Part shown: positions 16,128 to 24,631 of the stretch, piece by piece
Position numbering within the stretch: position 1 is the stretch's first letter
Layout: each line of letters begins with the position of its first letter
Assembly (NCBI GenBank): GCA_964369265.1
Contig: CAYJEV010000005.1
Location: 1-41,216 of the forward strand
Direction: 5' to 3'
Source of the DNA: DAMCAP01 sp964369265
Lineage (GTDB): Bacteria > Bacillota > Clostridia > Oscillospirales > Ruminococcaceae
DNA length: 41,216 nt
Notes under the pieces: model-generated
The model's input: only the letters and a program-made list of their open reading frames with translations
Database searches by the model: none
What the model was told of the DNA's origin: nothing
Position numbers and translations under genes: made by a program

Positions 16128-17136
16128 TTTAGCTGAAGAAATAGCCACCAATCGTAAAGCAGCTGTTGTAACGGTTGCGCTTGGTGCTGATAATGCCTCA
16201 AAAGTTTACAAGTATTTAAGCGAAGAAGAGGTTGAGAGATTAACCCTTGAAATTGCAAAGCTTGGTCATGTTGCTTCTGAAGAAACGGAAGTTGTGCTTG
16301 ATGAGTTTTATAAATCCTGTTTAACTCAAAAAGTTGTAACTGAAGGCGGCATGGAATACGCTAGAGAGGTTCTAGAAAAGACTTATGGCGAGAGTGCGGC
16401 AAATGAGCTATTAAAGAAGATGTCTAAGTATCTTAAAAATCGTTCATTTGACTTTATCTCGAAGATGGGAACAAAAAACCTGTTTTCAATCATACATAGA
16501 GAAAGACCACAAGCAATTGCACTTATACTTTCTTATGCTGATCCAGCACAAGCAGCCGAGCTGATTGCAGAGCTGCCTGAAGAGAGAAGGATAAAAGTAG
16601 TTGAGAGTATAGCTTTAATGGAGAGTGCATCTCCTGAAGTAATTAGAGTAGTTGAGCAGCAGCTTTTGAAGAAGTTCGATTCTTCACTAACAACAGACTT
16701 TACTGTTGTTGGCGGCATAAACTACATCGCAGAAGTTATGAACAGAATGGACAGAAGCAACGAAAAGTTTATTTTCGATGCAATGGAAAGGGACAACCCA
16801 GAGCTTGCAGAAGAAATCAAAAAGAAGATGTTTGTATTCGAAGATATCCTCAGCATGGACGATCGTTCTATCCAAAGATTTGTGCGTGATTGTGATGTTA
16901 AGGATGTTGTTTACGGTCTTAAGAATGCAAGCGAAGAAATGCAAACTGTATTCTACAAGAATATGTCTGCGAGAATGGCAGAAACAATACGTTCCGATTT
17001 AGAGATAACTTTCAATGTAAGGCTTCGTGATGTTGAGGAAGCTCAACAACGTATCGTTGGCTTGATTAGAAAGCTTGATGAAGAAGGCGAGATTGTGTTA
17101 GGTAAGGGTGGCGGAAAGGATGATATAATTGCATAA
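16105..17136 (+). CDS. fliG: Flagellar motor switch protein FliG
   Basis: A 343-residue C-ring protein that contacts MotA and generates torque. Visible are KAAVVTVALGADNASKVYKYLSEEE at the N-terminus, the middle-domain EHPQ-like IIHRERPQAIALIL, and the C-terminal MFVFEDILSMDDRSIQRFVRDCDVKD torque helix region followed by LIRKLDEEGEIVLGKG. The ATG at 16105 lies after GGAGGCGAAGACG inside the fliF 3' end and gives a standard N-terminus; an ATG at 16090 in the same frame is less likely. It overlaps fliF by 23 bp and fliH by 8 bp. Confidence 0.97.
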   Translation: MEEVQGNNLAEEIATNRKAAVVTVALGADNASKVYKYLSEEEVERLTLEIAKLGHVASEETEVVLDEFYKSCLTQKVVTEGGMEYAREVLEKTYGESAANELLKKMSKYLKNRSFDFISKMGTKNLFSIIHRERPQAIALILSYADPAQAAELIAELPEERRIKVVESIALMESASPEVIRVVEQQLLKKFDSSLTTDFTVVGGINYIAEVMNRMDRSNEKFIFDAMERDNPELAEEIKKKMFVFEDILSMDDRSIQRFVRDCDVKDVVYGLKNASEEMQTVFYKNMSARMAETIRSDLEITFNVRLRDVEEAQQRIVGLIRKLDEEGEIVLGKGGGKDDIIA

Positions 17137-17917
17137 GCAAGAATTAAGCAATAAAAATTCTAGTAATGTCACAGTGTTTAAAATGTCTAGGGAGTTTAAA
17201 ATTCCAACTTTAAGCTCCCTAACTGAAGAAATAGAGCAGCCAGAAGAAATAGAGCAGGAGCCAGAAGTTGATTTTCTTGCAGCTGAAAGAGAGCTAATCG
17301 AGATTGAGCGAAGAACAATTCTTGAAAAAGCATCAAGAGAGGCTGAAATCCTTGTTAATATGGCAAGGGAGGAAGCAGAGGAAATTAAAACTAAAGCGTA
17401 TAACGAAGGTCGACTTCTTGGAGAGCAAGAGGGATATAAGCTTGGTGTGGAAGAGGCTGAGAAGGCTTCTAAAATTCGATATGATGCTGAATTTGAGCAG
17501 TTTAGGGATAATATCCTCAACACTATAAAAGAAGTCAGCGATGAAAAAGAAAAGCTTCTTGAGCTTTATCTTGATGATTTAAAAAATATTTCGCTTGCTA
17601 TAGGCGAGAAGATTGTTCAAACGAGCTTGAAATCTAGCTTGGGTGTTATTGAAAAGATGATACTTGTGACAGTTGAAAAGCTTAAGAAAGTTTCTTGGGC
17701 AAAGATATATATTGGAAATAAAGGCGCTAACTATGATGTTCAAGGCGATACTGAATTCCTCAAAAAGCTATCTAGACTTGCTGATAATGTTAAGGTGGTT
17801 ATGATTGAAGAAGAAATTGGTACTTGTATTATAGAAACACCAGAAGGAATTATTGATATTAGCATTAAAACTCAGCTTGAAAATATTAAAGAAATACTAA
17901 ACAATGCAAGGCTATAG
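17129..17917 (+). CDS. fliH: Flagellar export ATPase regulator FliH
   Basis: A 262-residue protein with an acidic N-terminal region (about 20-55), a long coiled coil (about 55-125; REAEILVNMAREEAEEIKTKA then GRLLGEQEGYKLG, with GxxxG-like spacing) and a C-terminal globular domain (IAIGEKIVQTSLK-like LAIGEKIVQTSLKSS, IGTCIIETPEGIIDISIKTQLENI). FliH holds the FliI ATPase at the export gate and the C ring. A TTG at 17129 follows GGAAAGGATGA and overlaps fliG by 8 bp; an internal ATG at 17183 has no ribosome binding site. Confidence 0.9.
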   Translation: MHKQELSNKNSSNVTVFKMSREFKIPTLSSLTEEIEQPEEIEQEPEVDFLAAERELIEIERRTILEKASREAEILVNMAREEAEEIKTKAYNEGRLLGEQEGYKLGVEEAEKASKIRYDAEFEQFRDNILNTIKEVSDEKEKLLELYLDDLKNISLAIGEKIVQTSLKSSLGVIEKMILVTVEKLKKVSWAKIYIGNKGANYDVQGDTEFLKKLSRLADNVKVVMIEEEIGTCIIETPEGIIDISIKTQLENIKEILNNARL

Positions 17918-18001
17918 AAGCAAGGTTTGTCGTGTGTGTAATATTTAGATAGCAAGTTTTATGTTAAAGTGAGTATACAAAGAAGCGAGGTAACAGAGGA
18001 T

Positions 18002-19306
18002 ATGTTAAGTCATCTTTCAGGAATGATAATGAATGCCGAAACTATCAGCCATATAGGCAAAATAGAAACTATTTCTGGCATTTCAATGACAGCCTCTGGT
18101 GGCTCTGCAAACATTGGCGATATTGTTTTAATATATAACGATGAGCAGAAAAAACAAATTCTTGCCGAGGTTGTTGGCTTTAAAGAAGATAAGATACAGC
18201 TAATGGCTTATGAAGATGTTCCAGGAATTGGAACTGAAAGCTTTGTTAGAAACACAAAAAAGCGGCTTAAAATTCCAGTTGGTCAATTTTTAAAGGGCAG
18301 AATAATTGATGCGCTAGGAAACCCTATTGACGGAAAGGGAAGTTTTGAGTCGGATAGATATTATTATGTTGAAAACCCAAAAATCAACCCCCTTGAAAGG
18401 CCACCTATAACAGAAACAATGCATTTTGGCGTTAAGGCTATTGATGGACTTAATACTATAGGTAAAGGGCAACGTATTGGTATATTTGCAGGAAGTGGTG
18501 TTGGTAAGAGTACCCTTCTTGGAATGATAGCGAGAAATGTCAATGCCGATATAAATGTCATAGCTCTTGTTGGAGAGCGTGGACGTGAGGTTAGGGAGTT
18601 TGTTGAAAAGGACTTAGGTCCTGAGGGCATGAAAAAGACGGTTTTAGTTGTTGCGACCTCAGATCAACCAGCTATGCTTAGAATGAAGTGCCCTTTAGTT
18701 GCAACAACAATCGCTGAATATTTTAAAGATCAAGGAAAAGACGTTCTTTTGATGATGGATTCTCTAACTAGATTTGCAATGGCTCAGCGTGAAATAGGCC
18801 TTGCAACTGGAGAGCCTCCTGTTGCAAGAGGATATACTCCTTCAATATATGCCGAGTTCCCAAAGCTGCTTGAGAGAAGCGGAATGTTTGAGAATGGCTC
18901 AATAACTGGTGTGTATACTGTTCTTGTTGAGGGCGACGATACAAACGAACCTGTTGCTGATACAGTTAGAGGTATACTCGATGGGCATATAGTTCTTAGC
19001 AGAAAGCTTGCTAACGCAAACCACTTTCCAGCTATTGATATTTCTGCTAGTATTTCAAGACTTATGCCTTATATTGCTGATGAGGAGCATAAAACGCTTT
19101 CTTCAAAAGTCAGAGATATATTAAGCATATATGAGCAGAATGAGGACTTGATTTCAATAGGCGCTTATAAAGAAGGTACAAACAAACGACTAGACTATAG
19201 TTTAAAGAAGATAGATAAAGTCAAAAGCTTTTTAAAGCAAGAGATGGTTAGTAATTATTCAAAAGAAGAGATTGTAGCTTCAATGAAAGAGATACTAAAA
19301 GACTAG
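18002..19306 (+). CDS. fliI: Flagellum-specific export ATPase FliI
   Basis: A F1-beta-like ATPase that energises flagellar protein export. Walker A is GSGVGKST at residues 164-171, the catalytic Glu lies in VGERGREVREF, and Walker B is VLLMMDSLTRFAMAQREI. The family block EPPVARGYTPSIYAELPKLLER-like sequence follows. With the ATG at 18002 (434 residues) the start has an upstream GAGGT. An in-frame GTG at 17969 would add 11 residues but has no ribosome binding site. It lies between fliH (84 bp) and fliJ (30 bp). Confidence 0.96.
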   Translation: MLSHLSGMIMNAETISHIGKIETISGISMTASGGSANIGDIVLIYNDEQKKQILAEVVGFKEDKIQLMAYEDVPGIGTESFVRNTKKRLKIPVGQFLKGRIIDALGNPIDGKGSFESDRYYYVENPKINPLERPPITETMHFGVKAIDGLNTIGKGQRIGIFAGSGVGKSTLLGMIARNVNADINVIALVGERGREVREFVEKDLGPEGMKKTVLVVATSDQPAMLRMKCPLVATTIAEYFKDQGKDVLLMMDSLTRFAMAQREIGLATGEPPVARGYTPSIYAEFPKLLERSGMFENGSITGVYTVLVEGDDTNEPVADTVRGILDGHIVLSRKLANANHFPAIDISASISRLMPYIADEEHKTLSSKVRDILSIYEQNEDLISIGAYKEGTNKRLDYSLKKIDKVKSFLKQEMVSNYSKEEIVASMKEILKD

Positions 19307-19336
19307 TAACTGCACTACTTGGGAGGGGAATTTAAG

Positions 19337-19795
19337 ATGAAAAAGTTTAATTTCTCTCTTGATAAAGTGTTAGTATATAAAGAAAAAATCGAAGAAAACC
19401 TTAAGATTGAGCTTTCTGAAATAATAGCTGCGATTGAAAGGGAGGAAGGTAATAAAAGAAGATTTGAAGAGGAGCATAGCAGATATTCAAGAGAGCTTGA
19501 AAAAGAAAAGCTTAGTGGATGCACTATAAACCAAATTCAGATGTATGAAAGTTATCTTCATAATATAACTCTTAGAATAAAGCGATTAGAGCAGGTTATA
19601 ATTGAGCTTAAATCGCAAGAAGAAAAAAAGCTAGAAGAGCTTCTCGAAGCAAAAAAAGAAACCTCTTCAATAGATAAGATAAAAGAAAAAAGATACTTAG
19701 AACATCTTCAGCAGGAAAAAAAGGCTGAGGAAAAATTTATTGAAGAATTCGTATCAAATAGAACCGACAAAATTAAAAAAGATAGTTATCCCTAA
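19337..19795 (+). CDS. fliJ: Flagellar export protein FliJ
   Basis: A 152-residue, highly charged, all-helical coiled-coil protein starting MKKFNFSLDKVLVYKEKIEE, the usual FliJ opening. Its Lys/Glu-rich heptads run almost the full length. FliJ is the stalk-like partner of FliI and a chaperone escort factor. The ATG at 19337 lies 9 bases after GGGAGGGG; the frame from 19319 adds only a ribosome-binding-site-encoded extension. Identification rests on the N-terminus, the size and the position after fliI. Confidence 0.9.
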   Translation: MKKFNFSLDKVLVYKEKIEENLKIELSEIIAAIEREEGNKRRFEEEHSRYSRELEKEKLSGCTINQIQMYESYLHNITLRIKRLEQVIIELKSQEEKKLEELLEAKKETSSIDKIKEKRYLEHLQQEKKAEEKFIEEFVSNRTDKIKKDSYP

Positions 19796-19833
19796 TGGGT
19801 GCTATAAATAATTTTTGTGAAAGGAGGTACGAC

Positions 19834-20829
19834 ATGCAAGCAATGACAGACTTATTGGCAATGACAGCTAATACTGCACCTAAATCTAACAGCACAGATA
19901 GTAGCAAACAAGTTGGTGATGATGGCAAATTTGGCGATATGCTAAAAGAAAAAGCCGCAACAGACGAAGCTAAGGTAACAGAAAAGGTTGAGGCTAAAGT
20001 TCCAGAAGAGAACAAAGAGCTAAATATGGATGCTGCAATGGTGTTGAATGCATCAATACTGCTTGAGTTATTTTCTAAGAATATCACAACTACTCAAAGT
20101 GAAGGATTAGAACAGCCTAGCGCTGAAATGTTAGAGGAAGCACCTTTAATTCAGCTTATTCCAGCAGAGGGCTTAAATGAGAATGCTGGCACTGAAAACG
20201 CAGCTATGATAGTAGCGGCAAATTCAGAGCAAGGCGAGGAAAATGAAAACAAAACTTCAGCAATTTCTATAACTGGGCTTGAAAAAGTTGATGAAAAAAG
20301 CGAGAATACTATATTAGGTACAGTTAAGCTTGAGCTTGCTGAACAGACTGGCACAGAAGCGAGTTTAACAACGCAAGTTTCGCTCGAAAACATCGCTCCA
20401 ACTTCCCAAACTGGTGGCAATGAAATTATATCTCCAGCATATCTTGAAGAGATAAAAGCTGAGATAACTTCTAATGTACTAGATGGAAAAGAAAGCTTTG
20501 AGATAACATTAAATCCTGAAAATTTAGGAACGCTTGTTATTAAGGCTGGATATGAGGCTGGAAAGGCAGTTATTTCAATCATTTGTACAGATAAAGACAC
20601 TATGCAACTAATGGCGAGAAATGCTGGAAGTATAGCAGAGATGATTGAAACAAGATCAGGCACACAAACAGATGTAGTTATTGAAAGGCAAGCTCCTGAC
20701 TACCTTGAGCAACACGCTGAGGGCGGAAAAAGCAATCGTGAGGGAGATAATCAATCTAAAAAGAATGATAAGGATTCTGAACGTGAAGCAGGAGATTTCT
20801 TGCAACAACTAAGACTTGGAATAGTATAA
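19834..20829 (+). CDS. fliK: Flagellar hook-length control protein FliK
   Basis: A 331-residue protein with a long, low-complexity acidic N-terminal two thirds (Glu/Ala/Thr-rich) and a conserved C-terminal domain. That domain reads SFEITLNPENLGTLVIKAGYEAGKAVISIIC followed by AGSIAEMIETRSG, the FliK substrate-switch domain with its L-P-x-x-L-G core. The C-terminal tail is charged (SNREGDNQSKKNDKDSE). FliK measures hook length and switches FlhB specificity. The ATG at 19834 follows AAAGGAGGT by 6 bases, excluding the longer frame from 19795. It lies directly before flgD, as expected. Confidence 0.93.
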   Translation: MQAMTDLLAMTANTAPKSNSTDSSKQVGDDGKFGDMLKEKAATDEAKVTEKVEAKVPEENKELNMDAAMVLNASILLELFSKNITTTQSEGLEQPSAEMLEEAPLIQLIPAEGLNENAGTENAAMIVAANSEQGEENENKTSAISITGLEKVDEKSENTILGTVKLELAEQTGTEASLTTQVSLENIAPTSQTGGNEIISPAYLEEIKAEITSNVLDGKESFEITLNPENLGTLVIKAGYEAGKAVISIICTDKDTMQLMARNAGSIAEMIETRSGTQTDVVIERQAPDYLEQHAEGGKSNREGDNQSKKNDKDSEREAGDFLQQLRLGIV

Positions 20830-20845
20830 AAGGAGGAGAAATAGA

Positions 20846-21355
20846 ATGAGTGTTTCAGCAATACCACAATCAATAGCAACACAAGCTTCAACAGCTTCAA
20901 CTTCATCTTCTGTTACAAACGGAATTGATATTAATGGCTTTTATGAGCTATTAGCAACTCAGCTAAAATATCAAGATGCTGATAACCCAATGGATACAGC
21001 AGAGATGATGAACATGATGGTTCAAACTCAAATGATTGATGCTATAACTCAACTTGTTGAGGTTAATGCGCAAGCTTCACAAATCAACACAATTACATAT
21101 GCTTCTTCTATGGTTGGCAAGACTGTGACAGTGGCGGAAGTTGATGCAAACGGAATGTATACTGGTGAGGATACAACTGGAGTTGTAACTGGTATGATGA
21201 TGGGCGATAACCCAACCATTTATGTTGATGGTAAGGAGTATTACCTAGCGCAAATAATGAACATCGGCGAAGTTCCTGCAAAGGAAGATGTTGAGTCTGA
21301 GGAAGATAATGAAGACGAATATGTTGACCATTGGGCGGATGTAGACAACGATTAA
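20846..21355 (+). CDS. flgD: Flagellar hook capping protein FlgD
   Basis: A 169-residue hook-assembly scaffold. The conserved FlgD_N core is FYELLATQLKYQDADNPMDTAEMMNMMVQTQMIDAITQLVEVN, followed by a short beta domain (SSMVGKTVTVAEVD, TGVVTGMMMGDNPTIYVDGKEYYLAQI) and a 20-residue Asp/Glu-rich tail. It has no large Ig-like cap domains, which is normal for Firmicutes. The start follows AAAAGGAGGAG. It caps the growing hook until FlgK-type proteins replace it. Confidence 0.94.
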   Translation: MSVSAIPQSIATQASTASTSSSVTNGIDINGFYELLATQLKYQDADNPMDTAEMMNMMVQTQMIDAITQLVEVNAQASQINTITYASSMVGKTVTVAEVDANGMYTGEDTTGVVTGMMMGDNPTIYVDGKEYYLAQIMNIGEVPAKEDVESEEDNEDEYVDHWADVDND

Positions 21356-21371
21356 AAGGATGTGAAGTTAC

Positions 21372-21743
21372 ATGGAAATCAATAGATTATCGAGTGTTTC
21401 CGAACTTCAGTTAAAGCGTCAAGCCGAACTTCACAAACTAGAGGGAGCAAGCTTTTCTAGTATGTTAGAAAAGGCAAGCGGAACAGAGAAGCCGTTGCAA
21501 TTTTCAAAACATGCAGTTAATCGAATGAATGAAAGAGGACTTTCTTTTACAGAAACGCTTTCAGAAGAGCTTTCAAAGGCAGTGGATAAGGCAAGGGAAA
21601 AAGGCGCAAAAGACGTCGTAGTTATCGGTAAACAATCTGCGTTCATAGTAAATATACCGAATAACACAGTTATAACAGCTATGGATGCCCTTGAAATGAA
21701 AGAAAATATTTTTACGAAAATTGATAGTGCAGTTATATTATAA
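21372..21743 (+). CDS. Flagellar operon protein, TIGR02530-type
   Basis: A 123-residue protein of the small family found between flgD and flgE in Firmicutes flagellar operons. The signature is FSKHAVNRMNERGLSFTETLSEELSKAVDKAREKGAKDVVVIGKQSAFIVNIPNNTVITAMD. Its function is unknown, but its fixed position suggests a role in hook assembly or hook-gene expression. It begins at an ATG 17 bp after flgD behind AAAGGATGTGAAG. Confidence 0.88.
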   Translation: MEINRLSSVSELQLKRQAELHKLEGASFSSMLEKASGTEKPLQFSKHAVNRMNERGLSFTETLSEELSKAVDKAREKGAKDVVVIGKQSAFIVNIPNNTVITAMDALEMKENIFTKIDSAVIL

Positions 21744-21754
21744 GCTGGACCTTT

Positions 21755-21790
21755 AAGGAGGCTTAAATGCTTGTGTGAATTACAAGCATT
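21755..21790 (+). promoter_or_regulatory. Three-codon mini-ORF inside a hairpin upstream of flgE
   Basis: AAGGAGG at 21755-21761 precedes ATG CTT GTG TGA at 21767-21778. The same bases form the left arm of a 9-bp hairpin, AATGCTTGT (21766-21774) with ACAAGCATT (21782-21790). This could modulate flgE translation or be a processing site or relic; there is no T-tract. Confidence 0.3.
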
Positions 21791-21823
21791 AAACTGTATT
21801 TTCATAAGAGAAAGGAAACAAAG

Positions 21824-22714
21824 ATGGTAAGATCAATGTTTGCGGCAATCTCAGGACTTAGCTCACATCAAACAAAGATGGACGTTATAAGTAATAATAT
21901 TGCCAATGTAAATACATGGGGATTTAAATCAAGAACAGCAAACTTCCAAGACGCACTTTACCAAAACCTAACTAACAGTACAGCTGGTAGCAATGTAGAT
22001 GGTGGTACTGGTGGTATCAACAGCTCACAACTTGGTTATGGTGTTAATGTTGGTTCTGTTTCAACAAGTTTCACAACAGGAAGCAGAGCATACACAGGCG
22101 ATGGCTACAACTGTATGATAGATGGAACAGGCTTCTTTATCGTTGGTCCGTTAAAGGGAACGCATGATGCACCTGGCACTGTTGAAACAACAGGAATTAA
22201 AGAAGGCGGACTATACTTATCAAGAGTTGGTATCTTCTCTGTTGACGGTAATGGCTTTATTGTTGACGATATGGGTAATCATGTGTATGGTTTCTCTGTT
22301 GATGATACTGGCACTGTTGGTACAACACTGCAACCACTAAGAGTGCCTCAAGATGATCCACAAGTTGAATCTATTTCTATTCAACAAGATGGTTCTATCG
22401 TTGGCGCAAGAACAGATGCTTCACTAGTTAATGTTGGTAAGATAGCAGTTGCATCTGTTGAAAACCCAAATGGTCTTGAGCAAAAATCAGGTTATCTATA
22501 CGAGATTGGCGCGAATGCTGGTACTGTAACTGGTATACAAACTGTTGCTTCAACAACAGGCGCAATTCTTAGCGGATACCTTGAAATGTCCAATGTAGAC
22601 CTTGCAACTGACATGGCGAACATGATAACAACACAAAGAGGTTATCAAGCGAACTCAAAAATGATCACAGTAACAGACGAAATGCTAGAACAGCTAGTAA
22701 ATATGAAGAGATAG
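21824..22714 (+). CDS. flgE: Flagellar hook protein FlgE
   Basis: A 296-residue hook subunit. The N-terminal helix and rod/hook motif SNNIANVNTWGFKSRTANFQD, the FlgE/FlgG core DGTGFFIVGPLK and SRVGIFSVDGNGFIVDDMGNHVYGF, and the C-terminal coiled coil MANMITTQRGYQANSKMITVTDEMLEQLVNMKR are all present. The length fits the short hook proteins of Bacillus and Clostridia rather than the 400-residue enteric FlgE. It could also be described as FlgG-like, but its place after flgD and TIGR02530 supports hook. The start follows AAGAGAAAGGA. Confidence 0.92.
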   Translation: MVRSMFAAISGLSSHQTKMDVISNNIANVNTWGFKSRTANFQDALYQNLTNSTAGSNVDGGTGGINSSQLGYGVNVGSVSTSFTTGSRAYTGDGYNCMIDGTGFFIVGPLKGTHDAPGTVETTGIKEGGLYLSRVGIFSVDGNGFIVDDMGNHVYGFSVDDTGTVGTTLQPLRVPQDDPQVESISIQQDGSIVGARTDASLVNVGKIAVASVENPNGLEQKSGYLYEIGANAGTVTGIQTVASTTGAILSGYLEMSNVDLATDMANMITTQRGYQANSKMITVTDEMLEQLVNMKR

Positions 22715-22743
22715 TAATAGCTATCTAAATCCTGGCATAAATA

Positions 22744-22773
22744 ATTAGTGCCGGAGCTGGCTTCGGCACTAAT
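22744..22773 (+). terminator. Intercistronic hairpin between flgE and flbD
   Basis: ATTAGTGCCG-type left arm at 22744-22754 pairs with CGGCACTAAT at 22764-22773, about 10 bp. The following sequence, ATTAAAAATT, has no T-run. It is more likely an attenuator or an mRNA-stabilising or processing element that lowers mot expression relative to the hook than a full terminator. Confidence 0.45.
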
Positions 22774-22798
22774 ATTAAAAATTAGGAGGATTATTTAA

Positions 22799-23005
22799 AT
22801 GATTGAATTAACAAAACTTAACGGCGAACCGATACTAATTAACCCAGAGCTGATAGAGTATATAGAGGTTATACCAGAATGCAAGATTATAATGCAGAAT
22901 AATAAATTCCATATAGTAACTGAAGACAAAGACACTATTAGAAATAAAGTGATTGAATATAGATTTTTATGCAACAACTTAGCACCTAAAAAGGAGGTAT
23001 TTTAA
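22799..23005 (+). CDS. flbD: FlbD/SwrD family flagellar protein
   Basis: A 68-residue protein matching the FlbD/SwrD family: MIELTKLNGEPILINPELIEYIEVIPE, then a beta strand and a charged helix. In Bacillus subtilis SwrD raises stator-dependent torque. It sits directly upstream of motA (3 bp), the usual arrangement. The start follows TTAGGAGGATT. Confidence 0.92.
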   Translation: MIELTKLNGEPILINPELIEYIEVIPECKIIMQNNKFHIVTEDKDTIRNKVIEYRFLCNNLAPKKEVF

Positions 23006-23008
23006 GAG

Positions 23009-23806
23009 ATGGATGTAACAACGCTCTTAGGAATTTTAATTGGATTTGCGTTTATAGTTCTGGGAATTGTAGATGGTGGTGAGCTTGGTAACTTCATAGA
23101 CATCGCGAGTATCCAGATAGTTATCGGCGGTACAGTTGCTGCTGTACTTGCAAGTTATCCTTTCTCAATGCTTAAAAACATGGGTAAACACTTTGGAAAG
23201 CTCATGGGTGGTAAAGGCTTTAAGGTTGAGCCAATTATTGAGCAACTAGTCGAGTTTGCCTCAATTGCAAGAAAAAATGGTCTTCTAGCTCTTGAAGAGC
23301 AAGCGAATGCTTTGTCTGATCCTTTCTTAAAGCAAGGTATACTATTAGTAGTTGATGCTATGGAAGCAGACAAGGTTCGTGAGATGATGGAGATGGAAGT
23401 TACTAGCATGGATAAGCGACATGAGGACGAGGCTGGTATATATGATAAGGCTGCTGCTTTTGCTCCAGCATTTGGAATGATAGGTACGCTGGTTGGTCTT
23501 ATCAACATGCTTGCATCAATGGACTTATCTGCTGGATCTTCAAGTAACCTTGGTGCTAGTATGTCCGTTGCGCTTGTTACAACGCTTTATGGGTGTATAC
23601 TTGCAAACCTAATTTTCATGCCTATAGCTAAAAAGCTTAGAGTTAGAAATGAAGAAGAGCTTCTATATAAGCAAATTATAATCGAGGGTGTTATGGGAAT
23701 ACAAGCTGGCGAAAACCCAAAGAACTTAAAAGAAAAGCTTGTTATCCTTCTACATAGTAAACGTCAAGCTAAAATACTTGCAGCCTCTTCTGATAGTGGA
23801 GAATAA
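23009..23806 (+). CDS. motA: Flagellar motor stator protein MotA
   Basis: A 265-residue membrane protein with four hydrophobic segments (about 3-22, 28-48, 148-170 and 182-203). The long cytoplasmic loop carries the FliG-contact region around GLLALEEQANALSDPFLKQGI. Family blocks include GGTVAAVLASYPF, AFAPAFGMIGTLVGLINML and VALVTTLYGCILANLIFMPIA. It forms the ion channel with MotB. The ATG at 23009 lies behind AAAAGGAGG. It is followed by motB at 17 bp. Confidence 0.97.
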   Translation: MDVTTLLGILIGFAFIVLGIVDGGELGNFIDIASIQIVIGGTVAAVLASYPFSMLKNMGKHFGKLMGGKGFKVEPIIEQLVEFASIARKNGLLALEEQANALSDPFLKQGILLVVDAMEADKVREMMEMEVTSMDKRHEDEAGIYDKAAAFAPAFGMIGTLVGLINMLASMDLSAGSSSNLGASMSVALVTTLYGCILANLIFMPIAKKLRVRNEEELLYKQIIIEGVMGIQAGENPKNLKEKLVILLHSKRQAKILAASSDSGE

Positions 23807-23823
23807 TAGTTAGGAGGTAGAGG

Positions 23824-24603
23824 ATGAAAAGAGCCAATAAAGCACCAGAAGGCGGAGCCGACTGGATGGGAACATATGGCGACATGGTAACCTTGCTTCT
23901 TTGCTTCTTCGTTTTGCTTTACTCAATCTCATCGGTTGACCAAGTAAAATGGGAGAATCTTGTTAGAAGCTTAAACCCAGACGCTGAAAACCCTTCCCAA
24001 ATAGTAACTGCGAATACGCCTAGTGAAGGTACAAATGATGTGCCAGGAAGCAACCAAACACAAACAGATAGCGATTTTGATGAGATGTATGATAACTTAA
24101 TTGAGCTAATCGAAACATATTCAAGCTCGCAAGACATTCAAATAGCAGCTGGTGATGGCTATCAATTCATCACATTTGATGGTAGTGTGTTCTTTGATGG
24201 AGATAGCTCTGTTATAAGAACAGAAGCAAGGGTGTTGCTTGATGATTTCTGCGAGATAATTGGAGCGGCAAACTCTTCAATTAAGGAAATGCATATCATC
24301 GGTCATACATCGCAAGCAGATCCAAACAGACCAAACGATATAGTAACCGATAGAGTGCTATCTTCAACAAGATCAGCAATGGTTACAGCGTATATACAAG
24401 AAAAGGGTGTAGTTGATGCTCCAAAGCTAGTGAGTACAGCTTATGGGCAGTTTAGACCAATAGATACATTTGATACTGCAGAGGGCAGGGCGAATAACAG
24501 ACGTGTTGAGATATTAATAACAAAGACTGGCTCTGTTGAACAAACGCTTGATGAGTATTACACACAAGTGTATCAAGGTGGAGAGGCAACTACAACTGAA
24601 TAA
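23824..24603 (+). CDS. motB: Flagellar motor stator protein MotB
   Basis: A 259-residue protein with one membrane segment (about 21-38) carrying the ion-binding D20 (TYGDMVTLLLCFFVLLYS) and a C-terminal OmpA-like peptidoglycan-binding domain (IIGHTSQADPN, then GRANNRRVEILIT). A linker lies between. Residues around the channel do not clearly separate proton from sodium use. It anchors MotA to the cell wall. The start is behind TTAGGAGGTAGAGG. No fliL follows before fliM, 28 bp downstream. Confidence 0.96.
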   Translation: MKRANKAPEGGADWMGTYGDMVTLLLCFFVLLYSISSVDQVKWENLVRSLNPDAENPSQIVTANTPSEGTNDVPGSNQTQTDSDFDEMYDNLIELIETYSSSQDIQIAAGDGYQFITFDGSVFFDGDSSVIRTEARVLLDDFCEIIGAANSSIKEMHIIGHTSQADPNRPNDIVTDRVLSSTRSAMVTAYIQEKGVVDAPKLVSTAYGQFRPIDTFDTAEGRANNRRVEILITKTGSVEQTLDEYYTQVYQGGEATTTE

Positions 24604-24631
24604 AAGCTAAACATGAAAGAGGGTTGGTATA

